Positions 35,176 through 45,015 are shown, counted from the first letter of the stretch. The stretch: 54,917 bases of DNA from Chitinophagaceae bacterium (GCA_028288585.1 JAQBNL010000027.1:1-54917); one strand, 5' to 3'. Notes: generated by a model from the sequence alone, not told the origin. Numbers and translations: made by a program.

Positions 35176-36517
35176 ATATCGCCTGCCGTGCTTTTAATTC
35201 CAAATATTTATTAATGGTGTTAATGGTAAGTTTTTGTGGCGAAGTAAGAATAGATAATATTCCATGCTTCATCAGTTCTTTTACTATCAATCTTTTTTCA
35301 AAAGCAAATTTTTCTGCAATCGTTTTTACATATACCTGTTCAATATCTTTTGCTTGTGAAACAGTTAATTGATGCAATTCAGTGTTTTCGAAAAATACAA
35401 CGAGCAATAAATGATGACTTGCAATTGACCGTAAATAATCCAGTTGTCTTTTTAATCCTGATAAAGATTCAAAGTTGGTAAATAAAATTACCAGGCTGCG
35501 ATGCTTTATACGGTTGCGTATCTGCATATACAGCATTTCAAAATCACTTTCCTGGAAAGCCGTTTTTTGATTGTATAATAATTGCAGGATATTTTCTTTT
35601 TGTATCGCCTTCCTGTCTGCCGCCAATACCGAGCCGAGCTTATTTGAAAAAGTCATCACTCCTACCCTGTCCTGTTTTTTTAAACATACATTACTTAATA
35701 CGAGGCAACTGTTAATGGCATAGTCCAGCAAAGTCAAACCGCCGAAAGGCATTTTCATCAGCCTGCCTTTATCAATGATGCAATATACCTGCTGCGATTT
35801 TTCATCAGTGTATGTATTTACCATTAAGCCTCCTTTACGGGCCGAAGCTTTCCAGTTCAAGGTTCGGATATCATCGCCATGAACATATTCTTTTATCTGC
35901 TCAAACTCCATACTGTGGCCAATCTTGCGCAATCGCTTACTGCCTGTTTCTGTTTGTATGGTGGCAGCTGACAGAAGATCATACTTACGCAACTGGATAA
36001 AAGACGGATAAACAGGAACCATTTCTTCTGCATCAACTGTAATGCGCCTTACTAATAATCCAAGCAGGGAACGCACGAACAATAAAATATTCCCAAAATA
36101 ATATTCGCCTCTCTGCACAGGCCGTAAAGTGTACACAAACCTTTGCTGCTCTTTCCGTTTAAAATATGCATTTCTCTTCCAGTCTCTTATCTGCAACTGT
36201 TCAGGCAATTCATCAATTATCTGCATATTCACGGGAAAAGAAAATTCACTCTTTATTCTTAGTTCAATTTTATTTTCATCTCCATTACTTAATCTTTCAG
36301 AAATCAGGCGCCGGGCTGAAGGTTTTTTACGGGAAAAGAAAAGAAATAAATAATCTAAAAGAATAAGCACCAAAAAAGCCTGGAAACATATCTTTGGAAT
36401 TTCACTTAAGGCAGGAAAGAAAAAGCTAACCACAAAAAAAAGTATGCAGCCTACCATCACCATGTAAAACCTGGCAGAAAGAAAAAGATCACCGATGTAT
36501 TTTTTTATTAAACTCAT
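35174..36517 (-). CDS. DUF58 domain membrane protein
   Basis: This 447-residue protein has two N-terminal helices (about 15-30 and 37-60), a beta-rich segment, the DUF58 signature (EYVHGDDIRTLNWKASARKGGLMVNTY, about 212-240) and a C-terminal von Willebrand A-like domain (CIIDKGRLM...LVILFTNFE). DUF58 proteins are nearly always co-transcribed with a MoxR AAA ATPase, here the upstream gene. The gap between them is filled by a heptamer run. Confidence 0.9.
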   Translation of the reverse strand: MSLIKKYIGDLFLSARFYMVMVGCILFFVVSFFFPALSEIPKICFQAFLVLILLDYLFLFFSRKKPSARRLISERLSNGDENKIELRIKSEFSFPVNMQIIDELPEQLQIRDWKRNAYFKRKEQQRFVYTLRPVQRGEYYFGNILLFVRSLLGLLVRRITVDAEEMVPVYPSFIQLRKYDLLSAATIQTETGSKRLRKIGHSMEFEQIKEYVHGDDIRTLNWKASARKGGLMVNTYTDEKSQQVYCIIDKGRLMKMPFGGLTLLDYAINSCLVLSNVCLKKQDRVGVMTFSNKLGSVLAADRKAIQKENILQLLYNQKTAFQESDFEMLYMQIRNRIKHRSLVILFTNFESLSGLKRQLDYLRSIASHHLLLVVFFENTELHQLTVSQAKDIEQVYVKTIAEKFAFEKRLIVKELMKHGILSILTSPQKLTINTINKYLELKARQAI

Positions 36518-36521
36518 TTGC

Positions 36522-36570
36522 TAAAATGTACGAAATACGATGTTTGATGTACGATGTAACTACAAACTAT
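36522..36570. repeat. seven tandem heptamers between the MoxR and DUF58 genes
   Basis: Seven 7-bp units follow one another without a gap: TAAAATG, TACGAAA, TACGATG, TTTGATG, TACGATG, TAACTAC, AAACTAT. They fill almost the whole 49-bp space between the two genes and include the MoxR stop codon (36567-36569, read as TAG on the minus strand). Confidence 0.8.
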
Positions 36571-37544
36571 CTTGGCACTTCTATATTCTTAATTATCTGT
36601 TCAATCAATTCATCAGCAGTAACGCCTTCCATTTCTTTTTCCGGGGTTAATATTATACGATGACGCATTACCGGCGCTGCCATTTCTATTATATCTTCCG
36701 GGGTAACAAAATCACGGCCCTTTATAGCAGCATTTGCTTTTGATGAACGCAATATTGCCAGTGATGCCCGTGGAGAAGCGCCTAAATACAATGATGGATT
36801 ATTGCGGGTTTCATTAACGATCTTAGCAATAAACTCCACAAGCTTTGGCTCAATAATAATGGAATGTATGGTTTGCCGGTATTGTGCAATCTGCTGTGCA
36901 GATAATACCTTATTTACATTCTCAAGTAAAGCAGTTTGGGTTTGGGCATGCTGGTTGGTTAGTATACTTATCTCTTCTGATAAAGAAGGATATTTTACAT
37001 CTATCTTAAAAAGAAACCTGTCCAGTTGCGCCTCGGGCAAACGATAAGTTCCTTCCTGCTCTATAGGATTTTGCGTTGCCAGTACAATAAATGGAAAATC
37101 CATGGTATGCGTAACCCCATCAATTGTAACCTGTCTTTCTTCCATCACTTCAAACAAGGCAGATTGTGTTTTTGCCGGCGCCCGGTTTATCTCATCTATT
37201 AAAATAATATTACTGAATATTGGCCCTTGCTTAAACTGGAACTCAGCAGCCTTGGGATTAAAAACAGAAGTCCCCAACACATCGCTGGGCATAAGGTCAG
37301 GTGTAAATTGAATTCTTGAAAAGCCAACATCAATGATCTTTGCCATTAGCTTGGCGGTAAGGGTTTTGGCAACCCCCGGCACACCTTCAATTAATAAGTG
37401 GCCATCACACAATAAGCCTATCATCAGCAGGTCAACCATTTTATATTGCCCCACTATCACCCTGCCAATCTCACTGCGGATATCTGTGACAGCCTTACTA
37501 AGCTGCGTAAGGTCTATGCGTTGCTGAAATAAATTTTCTTCCAT
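36567..37544 (-). CDS. MoxR-family AAA+ ATPase
   Basis: This 325-residue AAA+ chaperone-like ATPase has Walker A GVPGVAKT, Walker B IILIDEINRAPAK, sensor 1 VLATQNP and a sensor-2 type region (GASPRASLAILRSSKA). MoxR proteins act with vWA or DUF58 proteins to mature or assemble envelope or metallo-enzymes. Its start shares one base with the DUF4350 stop (TGATG). Confidence 0.95.
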   Translation of the reverse strand: MEENLFQQRIDLTQLSKAVTDIRSEIGRVIVGQYKMVDLLMIGLLCDGHLLIEGVPGVAKTLTAKLMAKIIDVGFSRIQFTPDLMPSDVLGTSVFNPKAAEFQFKQGPIFSNIILIDEINRAPAKTQSALFEVMEERQVTIDGVTHTMDFPFIVLATQNPIEQEGTYRLPEAQLDRFLFKIDVKYPSLSEEISILTNQHAQTQTALLENVNKVLSAQQIAQYRQTIHSIIIEPKLVEFIAKIVNETRNNPSLYLGASPRASLAILRSSKANAAIKGRDFVTPEDIIEMAAPVMRHRIILTPEKEMEGVTADELIEQIIKNIEVPR

Positions 37545-38794
37545 CAGGTTCTGTTTTTATAAAATTTTTGAATCAGTTCATTAAGCCTTAACAGCTCAAT
37601 ATCGCTTATATTTTTGCCTGCATTTATTGCATCAATTGTATTAAATAATTTTTGTGTTGTCTCAACCGGCACGCCGCTTTTCCCGGATAGTGAATTCATA
37701 AACTCATTATTAACCCGGGTGGTATTTAAAAAATAACTGTTTCGAATGTGCTCATAAAAATAAGTTATCATTTTTTCAGCAATGTTCTTATTATTTTTCT
37801 TCTGCAGGTAAAGCCTTCCCACCGTTTCAGTAAAAGTTACCGTGGTATTGGTATTTGATCTTATCTCGTTAATTACTCTTTGTTTGCGTTTTATATTTAC
37901 CAACACGTACAGGACTAAGGCAATAACTGCCAGCCAGAAAGCCCATAACAATGGAGGGTTATTTTTAATTACATTAAAAGGAGAAAACCTGTTCTTATCA
38001 TCAGCCGAACCATCGCTTTCTCCCGATGTTTTTTTTCTCCTGCTTATAGTTTGATTTTTATAATACTCATCCCAGTAAATATTCTTGGGCTCAAATCGCA
38101 GGTAGGACAGTGCATTTTCAAAATATTGATAATTATTCGCCGTTAATAAAAAATAATTACTAAATGCCCGCGGTGCAGCATGAAGGTATAAACGTCCCTT
38201 ACCAATGAACATGATAATATAGTCAGGCTTCCCCGCTTCATTAACCCCCAGCACCCTTGTATTGGCAGAATCATAGCCTGAAAAAGAATTTAAGAAAGGA
38301 TAATAATAATACCCATACGCATGACCAGGCCGGGCAGGCATTCTTACCGATGCAGGATGCATATACCCGTGTACTTCTTTGATGATTTCACTTTCCCTCT
38401 CAGTAAGAAAATCGAGCTGTGCCTGCAATTGCATATCAATATAATCGGCAGCAATAAAAAGATCATTTCCTTCTTTTACAAAGTTTGCCATTGCAATAGC
38501 AGCAGTGGACGTAATAGAAAGATTTTTTGCCAGCAAAAAATATAATGAATACTGTGTATTGGATGTATAACCCTTTATCTCATCCCAGGTTTCATCAAAG
38601 GGTTTTACAGTTGTTTCAACATACCTGTCATCAAATAATTTTTTAAACTGATTATAAGCTACATAAGAGCCAAATGGTTTTTTATCATCCTTTTTATACG
38701 TTTCAATCAGCGATGGCAGCGACCGCACCTGCTGCTGATGGCAACTCACAATTGAGATGGAGAAAAAAATTAAGTATGTAAGAATTTTATTCAA
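37544..38794 (-). CDS. DUF4350 domain lipoprotein/membrane protein
   Basis: This 416-residue protein has an N-terminal export signal (NKILTYLIFFSISIVSC, possible lipid Cys18), a DUF4350 region with SLIETYKKDDKKPFGSYVAYNQFK and FVKEGNDLFIAADYID, a helix near 285-305 (NPPLLWAFWLAVIALVLYVLVN) and a basic cytosolic tail. Proteins like this belong to the MoxR/DUF58 cluster of Bacteroidota. The start must be TTG at 38794; no ATG lies near, and the signal peptide begins right at this codon. Confidence 0.85.
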   Translation of the reverse strand: MNKILTYLIFFSISIVSCHQQQVRSLPSLIETYKKDDKKPFGSYVAYNQFKKLFDDRYVETTVKPFDETWDEIKGYTSNTQYSLYFLLAKNLSITSTAAIAMANFVKEGNDLFIAADYIDMQLQAQLDFLTERESEIIKEVHGYMHPASVRMPARPGHAYGYYYYPFLNSFSGYDSANTRVLGVNEAGKPDYIIMFIGKGRLYLHAAPRAFSNYFLLTANNYQYFENALSYLRFEPKNIYWDEYYKNQTISRRKKTSGESDGSADDKNRFSPFNVIKNNPPLLWAFWLAVIALVLYVLVNIKRKQRVINEIRSNTNTTVTFTETVGRLYLQKKNNKNIAEKMITYFYEHIRNSYFLNTTRVNNEFMNSLSGKSGVPVETTQKLFNTIDAINAGKNISDIELLRLNELIQKFYKNRT

Positions 38795-38801
38795 AAAGGA
38801 T

Positions 38802-39608
38802 TTATAGTTTTTGGTGAAATGATTTATACGCTACGGCAAGCCTGTTGTAAACATCTTCACCTATATCAAACTTGCCGTACCACACATATTCATAATTTAA
38901 TGTAATTGCAGCAAAATCATTTTGATAAGGCTTGCCATGTAATTCATTTACATATTGGTAATTGGTTTTATCTGCAGAAAATTGCAGCAAGCCGCTGCCT
39001 GCAAGCATTTGCAGCGTTTGTAAATACAAATACCTTATTGCCATGCGATAGTTTTTATTTATTACAGCCCGGGCAATAAGCCTGTCGTATGCTGATGGGT
39101 CCGAGATATTCTCATCCTCTTTTTGAGTGTCAGAAATATCCTTATAAGAACGATTGCGCCTGAAAAAATTCTCTCCAAGAAATAATTTATAGATAATAAA
39201 GCCAATGAGAAAAATTGCCATAATCCATAAGATGACCTTTACAATCGGCTGACTGAAAATATTTATACGTGGAGTATTGTTTACTGAGCGGGAATTTTTT
39301 CGAGTATCCTGTTTGCTTCCGGGTGCATTATCAATGCTGAATGTATCTACTGCAAGCTCTTTTGTTTTTCTTAATAAACTATCCAGGTATTTCATGTAAG
39401 CAAAATCTCTATCCTTCCCATACTGCTGCATGGAATCTGTTTCAACTTCATACCGGTTTAAAACCGTATCGCCCAAAGATGGCGGCGGCGTTACTCCTGT
39501 CGTGTCTTCCGAAGCTGAATCAACAGTGCTGTCCTGCGCCAAAAGTTTTGTATTACAAAACATGAACAGGACACCTGCAATTAATAATTTGATAAGGATA
39601 ATTTTCAT
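38802..39608 (-). CDS. DUF4129-type membrane protein
   Basis: This 268-residue protein has a signal peptide (MKIILIKLLIAGVLFMFC), a low-complexity extracytoplasmic part, one membrane helix (about 125-147, VKVILWIMAIFLIGFIIYKLF) and a cytosolic helical domain (DPSAYDRLIARAVINKNYRMAIRYLYLQTLQML). That domain resembles DUF4129, found fused to or beside transglutaminase and MoxR/DUF58 genes. It overlaps the SpoIIM gene by 4 bp and ends 7 bp before DUF4350. Confidence 0.82.
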   Translation of the reverse strand: MKIILIKLLIAGVLFMFCNTKLLAQDSTVDSASEDTTGVTPPPSLGDTVLNRYEVETDSMQQYGKDRDFAYMKYLDSLLRKTKELAVDTFSIDNAPGSKQDTRKNSRSVNNTPRINIFSQPIVKVILWIMAIFLIGFIIYKLFLGENFFRRNRSYKDISDTQKEDENISDPSAYDRLIARAVINKNYRMAIRYLYLQTLQMLAGSGLLQFSADKTNYQYVNELHGKPYQNDFAAITLNYEYVWYGKFDIGEDVYNRLAVAYKSFHQKL

Positions 39609-40636
39609 TTTTCTGCAGGCGCTTTAATAATGGTATCGCCTGCCAAACGCACTCCTTTTTTGTGTAAGCGGATAGGATATAAAACAAAATACCAAACTAT
39701 AAAAAAAAGTGAAGCAGCCAGTATCAGCAAACTTACAGGAACGGGCAACCCTATATTTCCCGGGTCTTTATCAAATGTATTGCTCATTAAATGTGTTACA
39801 TAGCTCTCAAAAAAAGCAGCTATAATAAAAATAGGGACAAGGCTTATACAAATTTTCATAGCATCTTTAGCCGCTCTTAAAAAAGATTGCCTGCGGGTGT
39901 ATGTGCCGGGAAATAAAAACCCGAAACCCAGTATCAATCCTGCGCAGCTGGCAATAACAATTGCAGAAATCTCCAGCGTACCATGTATCCATATCACCAT
40001 TACCGATTGCCAGCCCAGGCCCTGCGAAAAAAATATGTATTGAAAACATCCCAGCATTAAACCATTCGTCCACATTAAATAAATAGTGCCGATGCCAAAC
40101 AAAACACCAAACACAACTGCCTTAAAAGCTACGCCAATGTTATTGTAAGCAATGTGTACAAACATTGAAAAAGGATTGGCATCTTTATATACCCCAAACG
40201 GGTCGCCCTTTTGAATCCTCTCAATTGTTTTATCATAATAACCCGGCTGCACCATGTTATCAAAAAAGTCAGCAGCATAATTTGCATCGGCAACAGATGA
40301 AATAATTCCGATGATGACAAAACAGGTAAACAAACAAAATGTGAACAAAAATGTTTTATGATATTTTTTAAAAAGCAGCGGCAGTTCATACCGCCAGAAC
40401 TGTACAATGCGTGAATATTTTTCTTTTTTATTCTGGTAAATGTTCTGGTAAATATTGGCTGCCAGGCTGTTTATCCATCGCGTTACTTTGCTTTGAGGGT
40501 AAAATGTTTTTGCATACGAAAGGTCATCCAGCAGGGTAACAAACCGGTCAGCCATCTCATCAGGGTCATTGGTTTCCTGGTGCTGGTATTCATTCCACTT
40601 ATCCACGTTTTTCTTTATAAACCTTGCCTCACGCAT
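39605..40636 (-). CDS. stage II sporulation protein M (SpoIIM)-like membrane protein
   Basis: This 343-residue protein begins MREARFIKKNVDKWNEYQ, typical of the Bacteroidota branch. It then has about six hydrophobic helices with the DUF95 signatures FVHIAYNNIGVAFKAVVFGVLFGIGT and IHGTLEISAIVIASCAGLILG. The family includes SpoIIM, but sporulation is not implied here. It is the first gene of the five-gene MoxR operon. Confidence 0.88.
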   Translation of the reverse strand: MREARFIKKNVDKWNEYQHQETNDPDEMADRFVTLLDDLSYAKTFYPQSKVTRWINSLAANIYQNIYQNKKEKYSRIVQFWRYELPLLFKKYHKTFLFTFCLFTCFVIIGIISSVADANYAADFFDNMVQPGYYDKTIERIQKGDPFGVYKDANPFSMFVHIAYNNIGVAFKAVVFGVLFGIGTIYLMWTNGLMLGCFQYIFFSQGLGWQSVMVIWIHGTLEISAIVIASCAGLILGFGFLFPGTYTRRQSFLRAAKDAMKICISLVPIFIIAAFFESYVTHLMSNTFDKDPGNIGLPVPVSLLILAASLFFIVWYFVLYPIRLHKKGVRLAGDTIIKAPAEK

Positions 40637-41162
40637 TGTATAAAAATAAACAATTATGGTAAAAGGTTTTTGTTGTGAGTATGGTAAAAAATGAGTGATT
40701 TTTTTATGTGGGGCTGTGGGCTTAGAACATTACTTAGCAGCAGTCCGGGCTATACATTACAAATCCGGCACAGAAGCTTTTGCACAAAGCTTCGCCGTGT
40801 TTTTCATTCCTATCCCGCAGCCATTGAGCATTGGTAATTCTATTAAGCAATCCTTCGCCGGGCTCAGGATGACAAACATCTGTTCATTAACAAACAAAAG
40901 CCTGTCAGGCTGAGCTTGGCGAAGCCTTGATGAACAATGATTGTATGTTGATTGTTTTTGCAGTATTGGCCGGTAAGGACACCGACCATGGAGGAAGTGG
41001 GATACCGACCATGGAGGAAGTAGGCAGAACTTTATTCGTTTCCCATAGCTTCAACTGATCAAGTGAGTGACACAACGATGTCCCCATGAAAAACCAATGC
41101 CGGCTACCAAAAAATAACTTCCCTCATACACAACCTTCAAATTATTAATTTTAATTTGCCGT
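40637..41162. repeat. 525-bp intergenic region with inverted and direct repeats, no gene
   Basis: No convincing coding sequence is seen. A 22-bp pair of imperfect inverted arms (18 of 22 matching) lies at 40853-40874 (CTTCGCCGGGCTCAGGATGA...) and 40903-40924, flanked by a shorter TGTTCAT/ATGAACA pair. These look like a REP/BIME-type palindromic element. At 40981-40998 and 41004-41021 the 18-bp word ACCGACCATGGAGGAAGT is repeated with a 23-bp period. Confidence 0.8.
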
Positions 41163-41960
41163 ATGTCTATCATTCAAATAGCCACCCCTTTTAATATTGA
41201 CCTTGAATTTGAAATAGCAGAATTTCATAAAAGACTGTTTGCCTATATCATTGATTTTTGTGTGTTGGTTATTTATTTAATGGTAATGAAAAACCTTTAC
41301 TATGGCAGCTTTGACAGGGTGAGCCAGGGAATAATGGAAAGCCATATCGGTATTGACATACTTACTATTTCGGTTCCCATGTTATTATATTCTTTGGTGA
41401 ACGAGGTATTAATGCATGGTCAATCGCTTGGTAAAAAAATTATGAAGATACGGGTGATAAGCCTTGAAGGCGGCGAACCAACCTTAGGACAATATTTAAT
41501 AAGATGGATGTTCAGGGCATGGGAATGGCCGTTTTTATTCGGTTACGTTTTCTTCTCCACAGAAAGCATTATTGCTTATACTTTAGTCACCGGATTTTTA
41601 GGAATAATCGTGATAATAATAATCGGCGTTACAAAAAAAAGCCAGCGGCTGGGAGATATTGCTGCCAACACCGCGGTAGTAAATACAAAATCAAAGCTTT
41701 CGGTGCAGGATACTATTTTCATGGAAATTAAACAACCTGATTATCATGTAAAATTTCCCGAAGTTTTAAAACTCACTGACCGTGATATCAACACAATAAA
41801 AAATGTAGTAAATCATTTTTATAAAACACATAATGCTGATACATCAACCCGTGTTGCCCGAAAGGTGCAGGATGTTTTAAAAGTAAGTACCGATATGTAT
41901 GCTATTGATTTTTTAGAAAAACTTTTGGCAGATTATAATTACCTGGCTACAAAGGAATAA
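41163..41960 (+). CDS. RDD family membrane protein
   Basis: This 265-residue protein has an RDD domain: AEFHKRLFAYIIDFCVLVIYLMV (helix 1; the R-D-D pattern appears as R and D), two further hydrophobic stretches and KSQRLGDIAANTAVV, typical of the family's C-terminal end. A charged cytosolic tail of about 85 residues follows. RDD genes often lie divergently next to the SpoIIM/MoxR/DUF58 cluster, as here, suggesting a shared task. The function is unknown. Confidence 0.86.
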   Translation: MSIIQIATPFNIDLEFEIAEFHKRLFAYIIDFCVLVIYLMVMKNLYYGSFDRVSQGIMESHIGIDILTISVPMLLYSLVNEVLMHGQSLGKKIMKIRVISLEGGEPTLGQYLIRWMFRAWEWPFLFGYVFFSTESIIAYTLVTGFLGIIVIIIIGVTKKSQRLGDIAANTAVVNTKSKLSVQDTIFMEIKQPDYHVKFPEVLKLTDRDINTIKNVVNHFYKTHNADTSTRVARKVQDVLKVSTDMYAIDFLEKLLADYNYLATKE

Positions 41961-41961
41961 T

Positions 41962-42399
41962 TTAAAATCCCCTGCCTAATATTACCACGAGCGCAAGCAC
42001 CCATATTACCAGTCCTATTATGGCAAGTATCCCCTGGAATTTAAACATAGCTTTTAAATTCTGGAAAGACATTTCAAAAACTTCCTGGTTAACGGATTTT
42101 AAAGACTGTTGCATCTTTACTGAAAATTTATAAAGAAATAAACAGGGGAAAAACAGTAGCACGGCAATGAGAAGATAAAAAATGGTAACGCCTGTACTAA
42201 GCCCCGCATTATATCCAGCACCATACCCGCTTAATCTTTCCATATTTTTTCCTACTGCAAAGGCTATTATAACCATTATCCCACAAAAAATAAAGCCCAT
42301 GATTGCCAAAAATTTTCCCCATTTGGCAATCTCCGTTAAATGGTTTTCGGTAGCGGGGTTAATCTGAAGATCATTACTTAAAAGATCATGCTGTTCCAT
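41962..42399 (-). CDS. DUF5362-like membrane protein
   Basis: This 145-residue protein, starting at the ATG at 42399 (MEQHDLLSNDLQI), has three hydrophobic stretches (about 28-50, 72-92, 120-142) and the helix FLAIMGFIFCGIMVIIAF near the N-terminus. This fits the DUF5362 family of small Bacteroidota membrane proteins. An upstream in-frame start at 42453 exists but lengthens the protein with unconserved residues. Function unknown. Its stop is 1 bp from the stop of the convergent RDD gene. Confidence 0.75.
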   Translation of the reverse strand: MEQHDLLSNDLQINPATENHLTEIAKWGKFLAIMGFIFCGIMVIIAFAVGKNMERLSGYGAGYNAGLSTGVTIFYLLIAVLLFFPCLFLYKFSVKMQQSLKSVNQEVFEMSFQNLKAMFKFQGILAIIGLVIWVLALVVILGRGF

Positions 42400-42546
42400 G
42401 CAGGTTAGTTTTGATTGAAAAGCTAATTTGAAGAAAATGTTTGGTATAAGCAAATGAAATTAAAATCCATTTGCCACAAACTCAAAGACATGAAGATTCG
42501 CTAAGGAAAACTTTGTGTTACTTTCCGTCTTTGTTGCTAAATAAAT

Positions 42547-44022
42547 TTAATAAGCCCGTGCAAACAAAACCCTTTCCTTACTGGGGTTGCCGGTTAAAAT
42601 GCACTTACCTTCTTCCTGTAAATTATTAAGCGGTATACAGCGGATCGTTGCTTTTGAAAGTTCTTTTATTTTATTCTCGGTTTCTGCAGAGCCATCCCAA
42701 TGCGCAGAAATAAAACCACCGGCACCATCCAGCAACTTTTCAAACTCTTCCCATGTATCTGCTTTGGAAATATTTTCATCCCTGTATTTTCTTGCTTTAC
42801 TGTAAATATTTTGCTGGATATCATTTAGCAAAACATGAATGGCTTCTGCAAGTCCATCAATACTTACCGTCATCTTTTCTTTTGTATCTCTCCTTGCCAC
42901 TTCAACAACATTTTTCTCCAGGTCTCTTGCGCCAATGGCAATACGAACAGGAACTCCTTTCATTTCATATTCGGCAAATTTCCATCCAGGCCTGTTGTTA
43001 TCATTATCATCATATTTAGCTTTAATGCCAAGCGCCTTAAACATCAGCATAAGGTCTTTTACTTTTTCATCAATTAAATTTTTCTGCTCATCTCCTTTAT
43101 AAATAGGGATGATAACAACCTGGATCGGCGCTAACTTAGGTGGCAGTACCAAACCTTCATCATCACTGTGCGCCATCACCAAAGCGCCTATCAACCTGGT
43201 ACTTACTCCCCAGCTGGTAGCCCATACATAATCCAGCTTGTTTTGCTTATCACTAAATTTTACATCAAAAGCTTTGGCAAAATTTTGTCCCAGGAAATGC
43301 GAAGTGCCCGCCTGTAATGCTTTGCCATCCTGCATCATCGCTTCTATGCAATAAGTATCTACAGCACCTGCAAATCTTTCATTAATACTTTTCACTCCTT
43401 TTATAACAGGCATGGCCATCCATTCTTCAGCAAACTCTGCATACACATTAAGCATCTGGATTGTTTCATCAATTGCTTCCTGTGCGGTTGCATGTGCAGT
43501 ATGTCCTTCCTGCCAGAGAAATTCGGTTGTTCGTAAAAATAATCTTGTACGCATTTCCCATCTTACCACGTTTGCCCACTGATTTATCAGTAATGGAAGA
43601 TCACGGTAAGATTGTACCCATGTTTTGTATGTGTTCCAGATAATTGTTTCTGAAGTGGGGCGGATGATTAATTCCTCTTCCAGTTTTGCCTCGGGATCAA
43701 CAATAATTCCGCCGCCATTGGGATCGTTCATCAGCCTGTAATGAGTTACCACTGCACATTCCTTAGCAAAGCCTTCCACATGCGCCGCTTCTTTACTTAA
43801 AAAACTTTTTGGAATGAACAAAGGGAAATACGCATTCTGATGCCCGGTTTCCTTGAACATCTTATCCAGCTGGTCTCTCATATTTTCCCATAAGGCATAG
43901 CCGTATGGTTTTATAACCATGCATCCACGCACTGCGCTGTAATCTGCCAGCCCGCCCTTTAAAATAAGATCATTGTACCATTGGGAATAATCCTGTTGCC
44001 TGCTTGTAATTTCTTTGCTCAT
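42547..44022 (-). CDS. proS: prolyl-tRNA synthetase (short, archaeal/eukaryal-like type)
   Basis: ProRS charges tRNA-Pro. The 491-residue protein is the short ProS type 3 form, lacking the inserted editing domain of bacterial ProRS. Class II motifs are visible: motif 1 around [16 protein letters not shown], motif 2 [31 protein letters not shown], motif 3 [24 protein letters not shown]. An anticodon-binding domain (VVIIPIYKG) and a C-terminal zinc-binding-like extension ending in Tyr follow. This type is normal in Bacteroidota. Confidence 0.96.
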   Translation of the reverse strand: MSKEITSRQQDYSQWYNDLILKGGLADYSAVRGCMVIKPYGYALWENMRDQLDKMFKETGHQNAYFPLFIPKSFLSKEAAHVEGFAKECAVVTHYRLMNDPNGGGIIVDPEAKLEEELIIRPTSETIIWNTYKTWVQSYRDLPLLINQWANVVRWEMRTRLFLRTTEFLWQEGHTAHATAQEAIDETIQMLNVYAEFAEEWMAMPVIKGVKSINERFAGAVDTYCIEAMMQDGKALQAGTSHFLGQNFAKAFDVKFSDKQNKLDYVWATSWGVSTRLIGALVMAHSDDEGLVLPPKLAPIQVVIIPIYKGDEQKNLIDEKVKDLMLMFKALGIKAKYDDNDNNRPGWKFAEYEMKGVPVRIAIGARDLEKNVVEVARRDTKEKMTVSIDGLAEAIHVLLNDIQQNIYSKARKYRDENISKADTWEEFEKLLDGAGGFISAHWDGSAETENKIKELSKATIRCIPLNNLQEEGKCILTGNPSKERVLFARAY

Positions 44023-44199
44023 GTAATCCTTGTAACGTTTTTGATTAAAATGATTCTATATTTAATATTCAATTTTGTTTCACTTTTATTTAACACTAAA
44101 GCTCTAAAACAAACGTATTAGGAAGAGTAAATTGTGTTTAGAATTTCTGCGCACACAAAAGTAACGACTTCATTTTTAAATCCTTTTAAACTCGCTATC

Positions 44200-44901
44200 A
44201 TGAAAATTAATTTTTTACTCCTAACAATCATCACTGCAACAATTACAAGTTGCTCCACCTCCTACAAAACAGGGCAGACACCTGATGATGTCTATTATTC
44301 TCCTGTCCGTTTGCAAAATGATAATGTAAGAAGAGATGAAGACAAAACTGTAAATGATAACCAGGTATACACAACAACGGAAGATCGGAACATAAGAAGA
44401 CGGGTGCATAACCGCCGGTATAGAAGATATGATGACCGGTATGATTATCCTTATGGATACAATAACGGGTATAACAGTTACCCTCCTGTTTATGGAAATC
44501 CAAAATCCGGCACTCCTCAAAATACGCAACAGCCAAGAAAAACTAATTTAGGCGCCTATGCTCCTAATACATCTGTTCCTGATTCATCTAAGTCAACTTA
44601 TTCCAAGTTTGGCAACCTAAATACAGGAACAACTACCAACACGGCTCCGGCTAGTTCTTCTTCCAACAACGGTAGTGCTGTAGGTAATCTTATAAGAAGG
44701 GTTTTTAGTGGCAACAATAACTCAAGTTCTAACAACAGCTATAACCCTGGTAATTCAAATAGCTCTTCACCGTCAAGAACATTTGATACCAAAAGCAGCA
44801 GCAACAATAGCAGCGGCAATAGTTCTAATAATTCCGGCAACTCTAATAATTCATCAGGCAAGAGCAGCAGCACGAGTGCTCCTGTGAGAACTTTTAAATA
44901 A
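44200..44901 (+). CDS. Ser/Asn-rich lipoprotein of unknown function
   Basis: This 233-residue protein starts at the ATG at 44200 and has a lipoprotein signal (MKINFLLLTIITATITSC, Cys18). The mature part has an Arg/Tyr-rich stretch (RRRVHNRRYRRYDDRYDYPY) and then a low-complexity tail of Ser, Asn, Gly and Thr. An upstream GTG at 44134 would bury the signal peptide and is rejected. It may be surface-exposed or a linker protein. No family recognised. Confidence 0.75.
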   Translation: MKINFLLLTIITATITSCSTSYKTGQTPDDVYYSPVRLQNDNVRRDEDKTVNDNQVYTTTEDRNIRRRVHNRRYRRYDDRYDYPYGYNNGYNSYPPVYGNPKSGTPQNTQQPRKTNLGAYAPNTSVPDSSKSTYSKFGNLNTGTTTNTAPASSSSNNGSAVGNLIRRVFSGNNNSSSNNSYNPGNSNSSSPSRTFDTKSSSNNSSGNSSNNSGNSNNSSGKSSSTSAPVRTFK

Positions 44902-45015
44902 TTAAATAATAATGCAGGGGCAACAATATTGTCCCTGCAACAAAAACATAATTATAGAAAAAATTTACACCTCACTTTTATTTCAATCATCCTTCCACCT
45001 CATAAACTTCTCATT

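Noticed and set aside
40905-41087. 60-codon reading frame on the minus strand
   Set aside because: It spans the direct repeats, has no recognisable start context or conserved features, and its composition follows the repeats.
42454-42546. Possible inverted repeat of CACAAAG/CTTTGTG words between the DUF5362 gene and proS
   Set aside because: It resembles another degenerate word repeat, but the arms pair poorly and no exact period could be shown by eye.
44929-45015. N-terminal extension of the FadL-like protein
   Set aside because: The ATG at 45016 begins a clean signal peptide; the upstream 29 codons would place charged residues before it.
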